Shown: piece after piece, positions 26,071-35,078 of the stretch
Layout of the letters: the number at the start of each line of letters is the position of its first letter
How positions within the stretch are numbered: position 1 is the first letter of the stretch
Assembly (NCBI GenBank): GCA_903925005.1
Contig: CAIYDX010000219.1
Coordinates: forward strand, 1-64,000
DNA: 64,000 bases
Direction of reading: 5' to 3'
From: an uncultured Geobacteraceae bacterium
GTDB taxonomy: Bacteria > Desulfobacterota > Desulfuromonadia > Geobacterales > Pseudopelobacteraceae
Notes under the pieces: model-generated
What the model was told of the DNA's origin: nothing
The model's input: the letters and a program-made list of their open reading frames with translations, nothing else
The model's database searches: none
Program-made: the position numbers and the translations under genes

Positions 26071-26992
26071 GCGCCCTACGCTTGCTGGTGATGGTTTGTT
26101 CGGCCGAGCAGGGTTCTTCCTTTCTCGGGCTATAACAAATATTCGTCAAAACGTTTTTGTCAATGTAGTGACAATAGGTACGATCACGCTGGCGCTGTTG
26201 ATCGTTTCCCTGTTCTTGCTTGTTTTTGTGAATCTGGAAAGCGCTGCGGAGAATTGGAGCGAGCGGGTACAGGTTACCGTCTATTTTGACAAGGAGCTGA
26301 CAACTCAGGATCAGAGTGCGTTACGAGAGAAAATATTCGCGCTGTCCGGGGTATCCCGCGTCGGTTACGTCTCGCGCAGCGAAGCCCTGAAACGCTTCAG
26401 AAACCGTTTAAAAGGGCAGGAAACCCTTCTGGAAGGTGTTCGTCCCGATATACTTCCAACCTCTTTTGAGATTTCTTTAAAACGCTCCCATCGTGAAACG
26501 GCCTCGGTAGAAAATTTTGTCGCCGCGTTAAAAAAGATTCCCGGTATTACCGAAGTTCAGTATGGTGAGGAATGGGTGCGCCGCTTTAATCTGTTTTTAA
26601 ATTTCATGCGGTTGCTCGGAGCTCTGCTCGGCGGATTTTTGGTGATTGCCGTGATTTTCATTGTATCAAATACGATCAAGCTTACCATATACTCCCGTCG
26701 CGACGAATTGGATGTCATGGCTCTTGTAGGAGCAACAAGTTTTTTCATCAAGGCCCCGTTTCTTCTGGAAGGGGTGATACAGGGGGCGATTGGTTCTATC
26801 CTTTCCGTTGTCCTGCTGTTTGGTCTGTATGAAGCTTTTCTGCATAATGCCGGAAGTTTTCTTACCTTTAATCCCGCCACTTCGGGATTGGGCTTCCTCC
26901 CCTTGGAGTACGTCGGCGGATTACTGCTGGCTGGCGCCATGCTCGGATTCATAGGAAGTCTTACGTCATTGAAGCGCTTTATTAATGTATAG
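26024..26992 (+). CDS. ftsX: cell division protein FtsX
   Basis: A 322-residue membrane protein with four transmembrane segments. A basic cytoplasmic tail leads to the first helix (FVNVVTIGTITLALLIVSLFLLVF). A large periplasmic loop of about 120 residues, the part that binds EnvC/PcsB-type partners, is followed by three helices including the FtsX core (LLGALLGGFLVIAVIFIVSN). The start is a TTG at 26024 with AAGGGAG at good spacing, inside the end of ftsE. It transmits the ATPase cycle of FtsE to the periplasm. Confidence 0.94.
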   Translation: MNKWKKKQPATIKPFKRPTLAGDGLFGRAGFFLSRAITNIRQNVFVNVVTIGTITLALLIVSLFLLVFVNLESAAENWSERVQVTVYFDKELTTQDQSALREKIFALSGVSRVGYVSRSEALKRFRNRLKGQETLLEGVRPDILPTSFEISLKRSHRETASVENFVAALKKIPGITEVQYGEEWVRRFNLFLNFMRLLGALLGGFLVIAVIFIVSNTIKLTIYSRRDELDVMALVGATSFFIKAPFLLEGVIQGAIGSILSVVLLFGLYEAFLHNAGSFLTFNPATSGLGFLPLEYVGGLLLAGAMLGFIGSLTSLKRFINV

Positions 26993-27016
26993 TTACAATC
27001 CCGAATTGGTATATTG

Positions 27017-28201
27017 ATGAAGCAAACAATAGGTATATTCACACTTCTGATGGTTGCCGCTTCCCTCTCTTTGGCACAAAACCCCAAAGACGAGCTAAGT
27101 GGTGTCAAACGGGATATCAAGGCCAAAAAGCAGCTTATTTCCAAGACTCGCAAAGTCGAAGCGGTTATCTCCACCGAGCTTAAAGAAATTCTTAAAAATC
27201 TTGAACAGAAGGAGGCTGACCTCGGCCGTCTCGGGCGTGATCTTCGAGGTGTTGAGTCAAGTCTCGACCGAACCGGGCGTGAAATCCACAGGGTAACGGA
27301 TGAAGCAAACCGCAAAAGGCAGGAAATAGAACGGCGCTTGTTGTCATTGTATAAAGCGGGCGAACTTGGAGCCCTGCGAATGTTCTTTTCGGCGGAATCA
27401 TTTCCCCAACTTGCCGAAAATATCCGTTACATGAAATCGATTCTTGATAATGATAAACGAATTTATCTTGAATATAATCAGAAAATCGATCAACTTAAGA
27501 GCCTTAAGGCGGATCTGGAGCGCGATGCATTAAAAAAAGAGCGCATCATGACCGGGATCGAGCAGAAAAAACGTGAGATCGAGGTGGAGAAGGGTAAGAA
27601 AGCAGCCTATCTTGGCAAGGTGCGTCAGGATCGCAAGAGCTACGAAACTTCGCTTAAAGAGTTGCAAGCCAATGCTGACCGGCTTCAGGCAATGATTACC
27701 CGTCTCGAAGCTTTAAGCCGACGAAAGCTCGCTTCCCGTCACGAGAAGCCGGGAGCCAGACAGAAACCGCTCGCGGAACTCCCGCCGGTGCCTGATCGTG
27801 GATTTGCCTCTCAAAAAGGTCGATTGCCGCTTCCGGTTCGGGGCGAAATACTTGAGTCATATGGCAAACATAAACATCCCGAATTTAACTCTTTTACCTT
27901 CAGCAAGGGGTTGTCGATTTCTGCTTCATCCGGAACCGAGATAAAATCAATTTATGAAGGCACCGTTATTTTTGCGGATTATTTCAAAGGTTTTGGTAAT
28001 ATGATCATAGTCGATCATGGCGGCGGTTATTTCACCCTGTATGCCCATGCATCGCGGCTTGCAAAAAAAGTCGGTGCCGAGGTTGCACGGCATGAAACAA
28101 TCGGAACGGTTGGCGATGTCGATTCAAGCAAGGGGAGCATGCTCTATTTCGAAATTCGGCATCAGGGCAAACCGGTTGACCCGGTCGGATGGATTCATTG
28201 A
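27017..28201 (+). CDS. EnvC-like murein hydrolase activator, degenerate LytM domain
   Basis: About 394 residues: a signal peptide (LLMVAASLSLAQ), a long coiled coil (~25-240) and a C-terminal LytM/M23 fold (~275-392). The zinc ligands of active M23 peptidases are missing: the HxxxD site reads SFTFSKGLSI and the HxH site reads GSMLYFEIR, with only YAH retained. This is the pattern of EnvC, which activates amidases without cutting peptidoglycan itself. Its place right after ftsEX supports that role. The ATG at 27017 is preferred to the TTG one codon earlier. Confidence 0.9.
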   Translation: MKQTIGIFTLLMVAASLSLAQNPKDELSGVKRDIKAKKQLISKTRKVEAVISTELKEILKNLEQKEADLGRLGRDLRGVESSLDRTGREIHRVTDEANRKRQEIERRLLSLYKAGELGALRMFFSAESFPQLAENIRYMKSILDNDKRIYLEYNQKIDQLKSLKADLERDALKKERIMTGIEQKKREIEVEKGKKAAYLGKVRQDRKSYETSLKELQANADRLQAMITRLEALSRRKLASRHEKPGARQKPLAELPPVPDRGFASQKGRLPLPVRGEILESYGKHKHPEFNSFTFSKGLSISASSGTEIKSIYEGTVIFADYFKGFGNMIIVDHGGGYFTLYAHASRLAKKVGAEVARHETIGTVGDVDSSKGSMLYFEIRHQGKPVDPVGWIH

Positions 28202-28240
28202 TAATTTTACACGAAGTATAAATATATTCGGAGGAAACAA

Positions 28241-29614
28241 ATGAGTGTACCAGGCAGTAAAAAAACAAGAATGATCGCAGGTTTTGCAGTTGTTGTGGCT
28301 TTTTTGTCCATCTTTATCATCAGCTCCCAACGTCACAGCTCGGCAGAGGGAAAAGGGAGCGATTATGAATCGATAGAGCTTTTTACGGACGTCATGGCGA
28401 TTATCAAAAAAAGTTACGTTGAAGACGTCGATACCAAAAAACTGGTATACGGCGCTATAAACGGCATGCTGTCGTCGCTTGATCCGCATAGCTCATTTAT
28501 GTCTCCCGATAGTTATAAAGAGATGAAAATTGATACTAAAGGCGCATTTGGCGGGCTGGGGATTGAAATATCCATCAAGGAGGGCGTTCTTACCGTTATC
28601 TCGCCGATTGAAGACACTCCGGCATTTAAAGCCGGAATCAAGTCAGGCGACATGATTCTTAAAATAGACGATAAATATACCAAGGATCTGAATATCAACG
28701 ATGCCGTCAAGCGCATGCGGGGCCTGAAAGGGTCCAAGGTGATTCTTACCATCATGCGTGAGGGATTCGATAAACCTAAAGAATTTCCGCTTGTCCGGGA
28801 TATTATCCAGGTTAAGAGCGTCCGGTTCCACCTTATGGATGGCGGTTATGGTTATGTGCGCATTGCCCAGTTCCAGGAAAAAACCGATGACGATTTATCA
28901 AAAGCCCTTAAAACAATGAAGGAAGAATACAAAGGTGAGCTTAAGGGACTGGTGCTTGATTTACGCAATGATCCGGGCGGGTTGCTTGATCAGGCGGTCA
29001 AGGTTGCTGAGCATTTCGTCCAGGAGGGGCAACTGATTGTCTACACCGAAGGGCGTGAAAAAGACTCAAAAATGCAGTTTAACGCCAAAAAAGGTGGCAA
29101 AGAGTCCAATTATCCCATCGTGGTCGTAATAAACGGCGGCAGTGCCAGTGCCTCGGAAATTGTTGCCGGCGCTCTACAGGATCATAAGCGGGCAATTATT
29201 CTGGGAACCCAGAGCTTCGGCAAGGGGTCGGTGCAGACCATTATTCCGCTGTCTGACGACTCTGGACTCCGTTTGACAACCGCCCGTTACTACACTCCCA
29301 AGGGGCGTTCAATTCAAGCCAAGGGGATAACTCCGGATATTACAGTCGAAGCGGTTGAACTTCCCAAAACAACCGGCAAGAAAGACTCACTGCATCTGCG
29401 CGAAAAAGATCTTGAGAACCATTTTGAAAGTGAAGATAAAACCGGCGTCAGTGAAACAAAAAAAGATGATAAAAAGAACGAAAAGATTGAAGAAAAAACT
29501 GATAAAGTGCCGTCAAAACTTGAAGACAATCTAAAAACCGATTACCAGGTGCTCAGGGCTCTCGATCTGCTCAAAGGGTGGGAGTTGATTAAGGCAATGG
29601 GCAACGAAAAGTAA
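28241..29614 (+). CDS. ctpA: carboxy-terminal processing protease (S41, CtpA-type)
   Basis: A 457-residue periplasmic serine protease. A membrane anchor or signal (15-30) is followed by a PDZ domain around 95-175 (GGLGIEISIKEGVLTVISP) and the S41 core. The serine lies in NGGSASASEIVAGAL and the lysine in GTQSFGKGSVQTI, forming the Ser/Lys dyad. The C-terminal region is lysine and glutamate-rich. GGAGG lies six bases from the ATG. Such proteases mature or degrade exported proteins and often regulate peptidoglycan hydrolases, fitting the ftsEX-envC context. Confidence 0.94.
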   Translation: MSVPGSKKTRMIAGFAVVVAFLSIFIISSQRHSSAEGKGSDYESIELFTDVMAIIKKSYVEDVDTKKLVYGAINGMLSSLDPHSSFMSPDSYKEMKIDTKGAFGGLGIEISIKEGVLTVISPIEDTPAFKAGIKSGDMILKIDDKYTKDLNINDAVKRMRGLKGSKVILTIMREGFDKPKEFPLVRDIIQVKSVRFHLMDGGYGYVRIAQFQEKTDDDLSKALKTMKEEYKGELKGLVLDLRNDPGGLLDQAVKVAEHFVQEGQLIVYTEGREKDSKMQFNAKKGGKESNYPIVVVINGGSASASEIVAGALQDHKRAIILGTQSFGKGSVQTIIPLSDDSGLRLTTARYYTPKGRSIQAKGITPDITVEAVELPKTTGKKDSLHLREKDLENHFESEDKTGVSETKKDDKKNEKIEEKTDKVPSKLEDNLKTDYQVLRALDLLKGWELIKAMGNEK

Positions 29615-29658
29615 ATAATGAAAGCAATGAACTTAGGCATAAAGGTATCCGGCACGTA

Positions 29659-30630
29659 ATGGCCGGTGCAAACAGAAGAAAATCCCGAAAGCAGTCATCC
29701 GGGTCCCGGATGGCTGCTTTCGTAGTACTGCTGCTTATAGTCGCAGCGGTTGCCGGATATATGTTCTTTTCTCCCCCCTGGAAAAAAGAGGCACCGCCCA
29801 GAGGACCGGAAATCAAACCTGAACAACTGTCTGATTCACCGCCTCGTAAACCGGTCTTTCCTAAGTTAACTACCATCCATCTCCCTGTACAAAAAACAGA
29901 ACAGAGCGATTATACGGCGCCGCCAACGATCCCTGAAACTTATAAAACCAGAGTTCTGCCAAACAAGGCCGCGCGTCTGGCAATAATTATCGACGACATG
30001 GGAAGCAGTTTGACTGAAGCACATTCTCTGGCCGCAATAAAAGTACCGCTGACTTTTTCGATAATTCCGGGGCTTCGTAACGATAAAGACGTTGCGTCCT
30101 ATGCTGCCGTCCATAAAATTGAAACATTGATCCACGTTCCGATGCAGCCCAAGGGGTGGCCCGCACACCGTCTGGAAGCGAATGGTCTTCTGGTGGCAAT
30201 GGCTGATGACGAGTTGCGGGAGCGGATGTCCTGGTTTGTGCAACAGTTTCCCGGAGCGGTCGGAGTAAATAACCATATGGGATCGGAATTTACCGAACAA
30301 GAGGAAAAGATGGTTGTCGTACTTCAGACACTTAAGAATAGGAATCTGTTCTTTATCGACAGCGTAACATCACAGGGGAGCTCCGGTTTCAGAGTGGCAC
30401 AGCGGCTGGGTATCAAGACTGCCAAACGGAATGTTTTTCTGGATAACGAGCAGGAACGGAGCTACATTCTTGGCCAACTTAATCAGGCGGTTATGCTGGC
30501 CAGAAAAAACGGCTCGGCAATAGCAATCTGCCATCCGCATCCCGAAACGATTGCAGCTCTTGCCGCGGCGCTCCCGGAGTTGGCCGGTCGGGGTATCCGG
30601 CTGGTTCCGGCGTCGCAGCTTGTCAAATAG
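29659..30630 (+). CDS. divergent polysaccharide deacetylase family protein (YibQ-like)
   Basis: A 323-residue protein with a basic start, one membrane helix (MAAFVVLLLIVAAVAGYMFF), a proline-rich linker and a NodB-like barrel of the divergent deacetylase family. Motifs include LAIIIDDMGSSL, HVPMQPKGW, NNHMGSEFTE and AICHPHPETIAAL. The same gene follows the EnvC and Ctp genes in many proteobacteria. Deacetylase activity has not been generally shown; a peptidoglycan-related role is inferred from context. Its last eight bases overlap the convergent ParA-like gene. Confidence 0.88.
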   Translation: MAGANRRKSRKQSSGSRMAAFVVLLLIVAAVAGYMFFSPPWKKEAPPRGPEIKPEQLSDSPPRKPVFPKLTTIHLPVQKTEQSDYTAPPTIPETYKTRVLPNKAARLAIIIDDMGSSLTEAHSLAAIKVPLTFSIIPGLRNDKDVASYAAVHKIETLIHVPMQPKGWPAHRLEANGLLVAMADDELRERMSWFVQQFPGAVGVNNHMGSEFTEQEEKMVVVLQTLKNRNLFFIDSVTSQGSSGFRVAQRLGIKTAKRNVFLDNEQERSYILGQLNQAVMLARKNGSAIAICHPHPETIAALAAALPELAGRGIRLVPASQLVK

Positions 30631-32026
30631 GTAAAGTTACCTCTTTGGCAAAATGCTTCTGCAGCCGGTGGATGGCTTTGTAAGATTCATCATGCAGAAC
30701 GGCCTCGGGGTTGCCTGGATCCACAGGATACACCGAAAGCCAGCTCTCTTTCCGCAATGCACCTTCAAATCCCGCCAGAGCTTCGTTCAACAGCAGATAA
30801 AGACGGTCATGAACACCATTGAACTCCCCGGCATCAAACCCTGGCATTTCCACATTCTTCTGCAGCAACTGTTCTCCAGCCATGTTGAACTGGCGATAAT
30901 CAAGCCGACATAATTCAGAACCGATCCGTGGAAACAGAAGCGATACCGCTTTTGAACTCTTGTCGGCGACAAGAGCCTTGGCCGCATCGAATGTCGGAGC
31001 GTCTTCCTTCAGGCCATAAAGCGCCGAGCAGAGCATATTGCTGACACAATTCCCATGCAGAAAACCGCGAGCGGAACGATCGGACGTTTCAAAATAAAAA
31101 CTGCGGTCATCGGGATGCTCAGCAAGCAGGGCGCCGCAAATCAGGCAGCGTTCCGCCAGACCTTCAAGCCGCGCCAGATATAATTCTTTCTTGTGGGCCT
31201 CTTTTTCAAGAAGCCAGGTGTGATACAGACATGCCCTGTTTTCCTTGGTTGCATCAACACTTCGGAGGATGTCGCGGGTTACTTCCATGAATTGGCTATG
31301 GACGTCGGTCCCACGGGCGTGGGTCAGGATCGGATATATTTTTCCATCGGGATTTGTATTGAGGCTTTCAACCTTCGGGCTCTTGGAAATAAATGTGTCC
31401 ATGCAACGATAACCTCGGTTGACGGCAATCGCTCTCAGGAGCGTTTTCTGATCCTTGAAAATCCCCTCGAATTTGATCCGCTCGTCTATGAGGCAGGGGA
31501 GCAGTGCCAATGATTTTTTGTCGATGCCGCGCTGGTCGAATAGCGCGAAGATGTTTTTACAATTTTCAAGACTTGGCAGATCCTTGACCGGGATGAGCAC
31601 CCGGTCGGCGGCATATAGCGCATTCTGGGTAAGGATGTTGAGGTCCGGCCTTGTATCTATAATGACGATACCGGAGATGCCTGATTCGGCAAGCATTCTG
31701 GTCAGGGTCATCGGCCCTTTGAAGCGTTCATGGATATCTCCAAGCTCGGTTGAAGAGCGGATATAGCCGACCCCATACTGGCCGGTCTGGACGACATTGA
31801 CTGCTTTCTCGCCCATCAAAAGGGCGTGGACATCGCAAGCTTCCTCATTACGCTTTTGTAGTTCGAACATTTTGTCAATGGTGAAGTGATTGTCAAAGGA
31901 AAATATGGTTACTGGCATATCTTCCCGCATCGCTTTCAGATAGATTGCCAGATTGGTTGCGAGGGTTGTCTTGCCGACCCCCCCTTTTTCGGAAGAGATA
32001 GTGATAGTGTAGGGATATGTACGCAT
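30623..32026 (-). CDS. ParA/MinD-type ATPase with C-terminal Cys/His cluster
   Basis: A 467-residue protein. Residues 1-250 form a ParA/MinD P-loop ATPase with deviant Walker A SEKGGVGKTTLATN (signature lysine present) and Walker B-like GIVIIDTRPDLN. Residues 265-467 are an extra helical region that I do not recognise. It has CLIC at 294-297 and HGNC at 324-327, spaced like a zinc site. No parB or plasmid gene is near, so chromosome or plasmid partition is not implied; a positioning or regulatory role is possible. The start lacks a strong ribosome site. Confidence 0.85.
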   Translation of the reverse strand: MRTYPYTITISSEKGGVGKTTLATNLAIYLKAMREDMPVTIFSFDNHFTIDKMFELQKRNEEACDVHALLMGEKAVNVVQTGQYGVGYIRSSTELGDIHERFKGPMTLTRMLAESGISGIVIIDTRPDLNILTQNALYAADRVLIPVKDLPSLENCKNIFALFDQRGIDKKSLALLPCLIDERIKFEGIFKDQKTLLRAIAVNRGYRCMDTFISKSPKVESLNTNPDGKIYPILTHARGTDVHSQFMEVTRDILRSVDATKENRACLYHTWLLEKEAHKKELYLARLEGLAERCLICGALLAEHPDDRSFYFETSDRSARGFLHGNCVSNMLCSALYGLKEDAPTFDAAKALVADKSSKAVSLLFPRIGSELCRLDYRQFNMAGEQLLQKNVEMPGFDAGEFNGVHDRLYLLLNEALAGFEGALRKESWLSVYPVDPGNPEAVLHDESYKAIHRLQKHFAKEVTLPI

Positions 32027-32159
32027 GAAGTCAGGTTACCGCCATAAGTAAATTTGGATCGATCTCAACTGCATCGGGAGAACGATAGTAGCCAATTTAC
32101 ATGGGCCGGTCAACCGTTTGCTTGGTGATGCCAATAAATGCCTACTCTCAAGGCATCGC

Positions 32160-32187
32160 TTGCATCCGGCACAAAGTTGTTTATAAT
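32160..32187 (+). promoter_or_regulatory. sigma-70-type promoter of the M24 peptidase gene
   Basis: TTGCAT and TATAAT are separated by 16 bases and lie 43 bases in front of the start codon, in the divergent gap between the ParA-like gene and the peptidase gene. The -10 box is a perfect consensus. Confidence 0.65.
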
Positions 32188-32229
32188 CCAGCATCGTAGT
32201 ATGTAGTACATTCGGAACAGGAGAATTCG

Positions 32230-33423
32230 ATGCGCTTGACTCCCGCAACAGAGCTGGAATATCGCTGCAAAAAACTTCAGGAACAGATGCAGTACGACTC
32301 ACTGGATGCAATAATTATCGTCCAGAATGCCGACCTGTTTTATTTTACCGGTACTGTCCAGAGTGGCAACCTGTACATTCCTGCGGTCGGTCAGCCGCTT
32401 TTCATGGTACGCAAGGATGCCGGACGGGCCAGGATGGAGTGCGGGCTCAAGGAGGTGATACCCTTCAACTCGATAAAAGATATTCCATCTATTCTGACCA
32501 GTTACGGATACAGCGAACCGAAGCGGATCGGATTGGAGCTGGATGTTCTGCCGGTGAATTTCTATGAACGCTATCGATCGCTCTATCCGAAAGGACTGTT
32601 TGTTGATGCAACTCCACTGATTCGAAAAGTCAGAATGATCAAGTCGCATTATGAAATCCATCTTATGAAGGATGCCGCCGATCAGGTGGACATGGTCTAC
32701 CGCCGTGCCAGGGATATTATCCGCGTCGGCATGACCGATCTTGATGTGGCCGCCGAACTTGAATACATTGCCCGCAAGGATGGCCATCAGGGGCTGATAC
32801 GAATGAGGGGATTTAATTCCGATATCTGCTATGGCCAGATTTTTTCAGGCACAGATAGCGCAGTGCCGGCTTATTCAGATACACCGCTTGGGGGGATGGG
32901 TCTAAATCCATCTTTCGGCCAAGGCGCCGGCCTGAAGCTTATAGAACCTAATGAACCGGTTATTATCGATTTTGTCGGATGCGTGGACGGGTACCTGAGC
33001 GATCAGACCCGCGTGTTTTCGGTGGGAGAGTTGTCTGATCGGCTCATGAGAGCTTATGATGACATGTTGAAGGTCCAGACATTGATGATGCGGTCCGCTG
33101 AAATCGGACAGAGCTGGGGCGCTCTGTATGATATTTGTTTTAAATGTGCCGTGGATATGGGGTATGCCGACAATTTTATGGGGTCAAAAGGGTCGCAGGT
33201 TTCATTTATCGGTCATGGGCTTGGTGTGGAAATAGACGAATACCCGTTTATCGCTCGTGGGTTCAATAAGATGTCTCTGGAAATTGGAATGGTGTTTGCT
33301 TTTGAGCCTAAAGTCGTCTTTCCGGGGGAGGGAGCAATCGGCATTGAAAACACCTTTTATTTGAGTAATGAAGGGCTTAAGCGTCTTACTCACTCCAGCG
33401 ATGAACTGGTAATTTTAAACTGA
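32230..33423 (+). CDS. M24 family metallopeptidase (Xaa-Pro aminopeptidase-like)
   Basis: A 397-residue protein with a creatinase-like N-terminal domain (1-155) and the pita-bread catalytic domain (160-397). Metal-ligand regions are visible in IDFVGCVDGYLSDQTRVF (the family D positions), FIGHGLGVEIDEYP (histidine) and FEPKVVFPGEGAIGIENTF (glutamates). The second aspartate position reads D-Q-T as in many Xaa-Pro enzymes. It probably removes N-terminal residues before proline or acts as a related dipeptidase. AGGAG stands ahead of the ATG. Confidence 0.9.
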   Translation: MRLTPATELEYRCKKLQEQMQYDSLDAIIIVQNADLFYFTGTVQSGNLYIPAVGQPLFMVRKDAGRARMECGLKEVIPFNSIKDIPSILTSYGYSEPKRIGLELDVLPVNFYERYRSLYPKGLFVDATPLIRKVRMIKSHYEIHLMKDAADQVDMVYRRARDIIRVGMTDLDVAAELEYIARKDGHQGLIRMRGFNSDICYGQIFSGTDSAVPAYSDTPLGGMGLNPSFGQGAGLKLIEPNEPVIIDFVGCVDGYLSDQTRVFSVGELSDRLMRAYDDMLKVQTLMMRSAEIGQSWGALYDICFKCAVDMGYADNFMGSKGSQVSFIGHGLGVEIDEYPFIARGFNKMSLEIGMVFAFEPKVVFPGEGAIGIENTFYLSNEGLKRLTHSSDELVILN

Positions 33424-33444
33424 TTTCCCCTCGTAAAAAAAATG

Positions 33445-33474
33445 TTGCATTTTCTGTATACGGTCGAGTATAAC
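33445..33474 (+). promoter_or_regulatory. sigma-70-type promoter of citrate synthase
   Basis: TTGCAT (33445-33450) and TATAAC (33469-33474) with an 18-base spacer, about 140 bases ahead of the start codon, leaving a leader of roughly 130 bases. An inverted repeat overlaps it. Confidence 0.65.
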
Positions 33475-33496
33475 TGCCTTACAAAATCGTATACAG
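33454..33496. promoter_or_regulatory. operator-like inverted repeat on the citrate synthase promoter
   Basis: Two arms, CTGTATACGGT (33454-33464) and ATCGTATACAG (33486-33496), are inverted copies with one mismatch in eleven and centres 32 bases apart, three helical turns. One arm lies in the spacer between -35 and -10, the other just after the expected start point, a classical repressor layout. Geobacter gltA is known to be transcriptionally controlled (I recall HgtR), but whether this is that site is untested. Confidence 0.6.
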
Positions 33497-33611
33497 TATG
33501 CTAAATAAGAGTCCTGCTCCTCTCAGTAAGAAGTGATGGTTCAGATGTTTGAAAGCCGAAAGAGCTTTTTATCCGGGTTCACCCCCACACCACAAAAAGG
33601 AGATTAAAACC

Positions 33612-34937
33612 ATGGCCCTGAAAGACACACTCAAGCTGAAGATCGAGGAGCATCGTCCCCGTACCGCCAAGCTCGTCAAAGAATTTGGTCAAGTTGTTAT
33701 CGATAAAGTCACCATTGATCAGTGTATCGGTGGTGCTCGTGATATCCGTTCACTCGTAACAGATATCTCCTACCTGGATCCGCAGGAAGGGATACGTTTC
33801 CGCGGCAAGACCATTCCCGAGACTTTTGCGGCACTGCCTAAGGCTCCTGGTTCTGCCTATCCTACCGTTGAGTCCTTCTGGTACATGCTTCTTACAGGAG
33901 ACGTTCCGACTGATGCTCAGGTTTCTGAAGTTGTTTCAGAGTGGAAAACTCGTCAGGATGTTCCTCAGTATGTATTTGATGCCTTGCGCGCACTGCCGCG
34001 TGACAGTCATCCGATGGTCATGCTCTCCGTTGCCATGCTGACCCTGCAGAAAGACTCCAAGTTCGCCGGTTTTTACAACTCCGGTAAATTTAACAAAATG
34101 ACCGCCTGGGAATATGTCTATGAAGATGCCTGCGACATCGTTGCCCGTATCCCAGTTATTGCCGCCTTCATCTATAACCTGAAATATCGCGGCGACAAGC
34201 AGATCGCTATCGATCCGACCCTCGACATGGGGGCCAACTTTGCCCACATGATCGGCCAGAAAGAAGAGTACAAAGACGTTGCCCGCATGTACTTCATCCT
34301 TCATTCCGATCACGAGTCAGGTAACGTTTCGGCTCACACCACTCATCTGGTACACTCGGCTCTCTCTGATCCTTACTATGCTTACTCCGCTGGTCTGAAC
34401 GGCCTTGCCGGTCCTCTGCACGGTCTTGCCAATCAGGAAGTTCTTGACTGGACTCTCAAGTTCCAGGAAAAATACTGCAAAGATGTCGAGCCTACCGCAG
34501 AATTGATCAAAGCCGCTCTCTGGGACACTCTTAATGCCGGTCAGGTTATTCCTGGTTACGGTCATGCCGTTCTCCGTAAGACCGATCCCCGCTATTCCTC
34601 ACAGCGTGAGTTCTGCCTGAATACTGAGGGCCTCAAAGATTACCCGCTGTTCAAAGTTATCGCCATGATCTTTGAAGTTGCTCCAGGCGTTCTTACCGAG
34701 CACGGCAAAACCAAAAACCCATGGCCAAACGTTGACGCACAGTCCGGCGTTATCCAGATGTACTACGGTCTGACTGAGTTTGAATTCTACACCGTTTTGT
34801 TCGGTGTAGGCCGCGCACTCGGCTGCATGGCAAACATCACCTGGGACCGTGGCCTCGGCTACGCTCTTGAGCGTCCGAAATCAGTTACCACGCCAATGCT
34901 CGAAAAATGGGCTGCTGAAGGCGGCCGTCAGCTGTAG
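33612..34937 (+). CDS. gltA: citrate synthase, eukaryote-like type
   Basis: A 441-residue citrate synthase that condenses acetyl-CoA and oxaloacetate at the entry of the TCA cycle. Active-site regions are HSDHESGNVSAHTTHLVHSA, GPLHGLANQEVLDW and PGYGHAVLRKTDPR. The sequence resembles mitochondrial citrate synthases more than the hexameric bacterial type, as established for Geobacter. The ATG at 33612 has AAGGAG upstream; a longer reading from 33549 is unsupported. Codon use is strongly biased, in line with high expression. It stands alone with its own promoter and terminator. Confidence 0.95.
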   Translation: MALKDTLKLKIEEHRPRTAKLVKEFGQVVIDKVTIDQCIGGARDIRSLVTDISYLDPQEGIRFRGKTIPETFAALPKAPGSAYPTVESFWYMLLTGDVPTDAQVSEVVSEWKTRQDVPQYVFDALRALPRDSHPMVMLSVAMLTLQKDSKFAGFYNSGKFNKMTAWEYVYEDACDIVARIPVIAAFIYNLKYRGDKQIAIDPTLDMGANFAHMIGQKEEYKDVARMYFILHSDHESGNVSAHTTHLVHSALSDPYYAYSAGLNGLAGPLHGLANQEVLDWTLKFQEKYCKDVEPTAELIKAALWDTLNAGQVIPGYGHAVLRKTDPRYSSQREFCLNTEGLKDYPLFKVIAMIFEVAPGVLTEHGKTKNPWPNVDAQSGVIQMYYGLTEFEFYTVLFGVGRALGCMANITWDRGLGYALERPKSVTTPMLEKWAAEGGRQL

Positions 34938-34969
34938 TAATTTCCGGCTTACTGACCCGAACCACACGA

Positions 34970-34997
34970 GGGGATGCAGAAATGCATCCCCTTTTTT
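34970..34997 (+). terminator. rho-independent terminator of citrate synthase
   Basis: A perfect nine-base stem GGGGATGCA / TGCATCCCC with a four-base loop and six Ts, 32 bases after the stop codon. Confidence 0.95.
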
Positions 34998-35007
34998 ATT
35001 TTCCTGC

Positions 35008-35035
35008 TTGCAATATAAAATAAGTGCGGTATAAA
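35008..35035 (+). promoter_or_regulatory. sigma-70-type promoter of rubrerythrin
   Basis: TTGCAA and TATAAA with a 16-base spacer, directly after the citrate synthase terminator and about 44 bases before the rubrerythrin start. Confidence 0.6.
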
Positions 35036-35078
35036 AGACAATATCAGTCGTATTTAAATTATTTCAACAGGAGGCAAA

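Noticed and set aside
27017-28201. Active M23 endopeptidase
   Set aside because: The fold is there, but the HxxxD and HxH zinc ligands are replaced, so activator (EnvC-like) fits better than enzyme.
30623-32026. Plasmid or chromosome partition locus
   Set aside because: Only the ParA-like ATPase is present; there is no parB gene and no parS-like repeats nearby.
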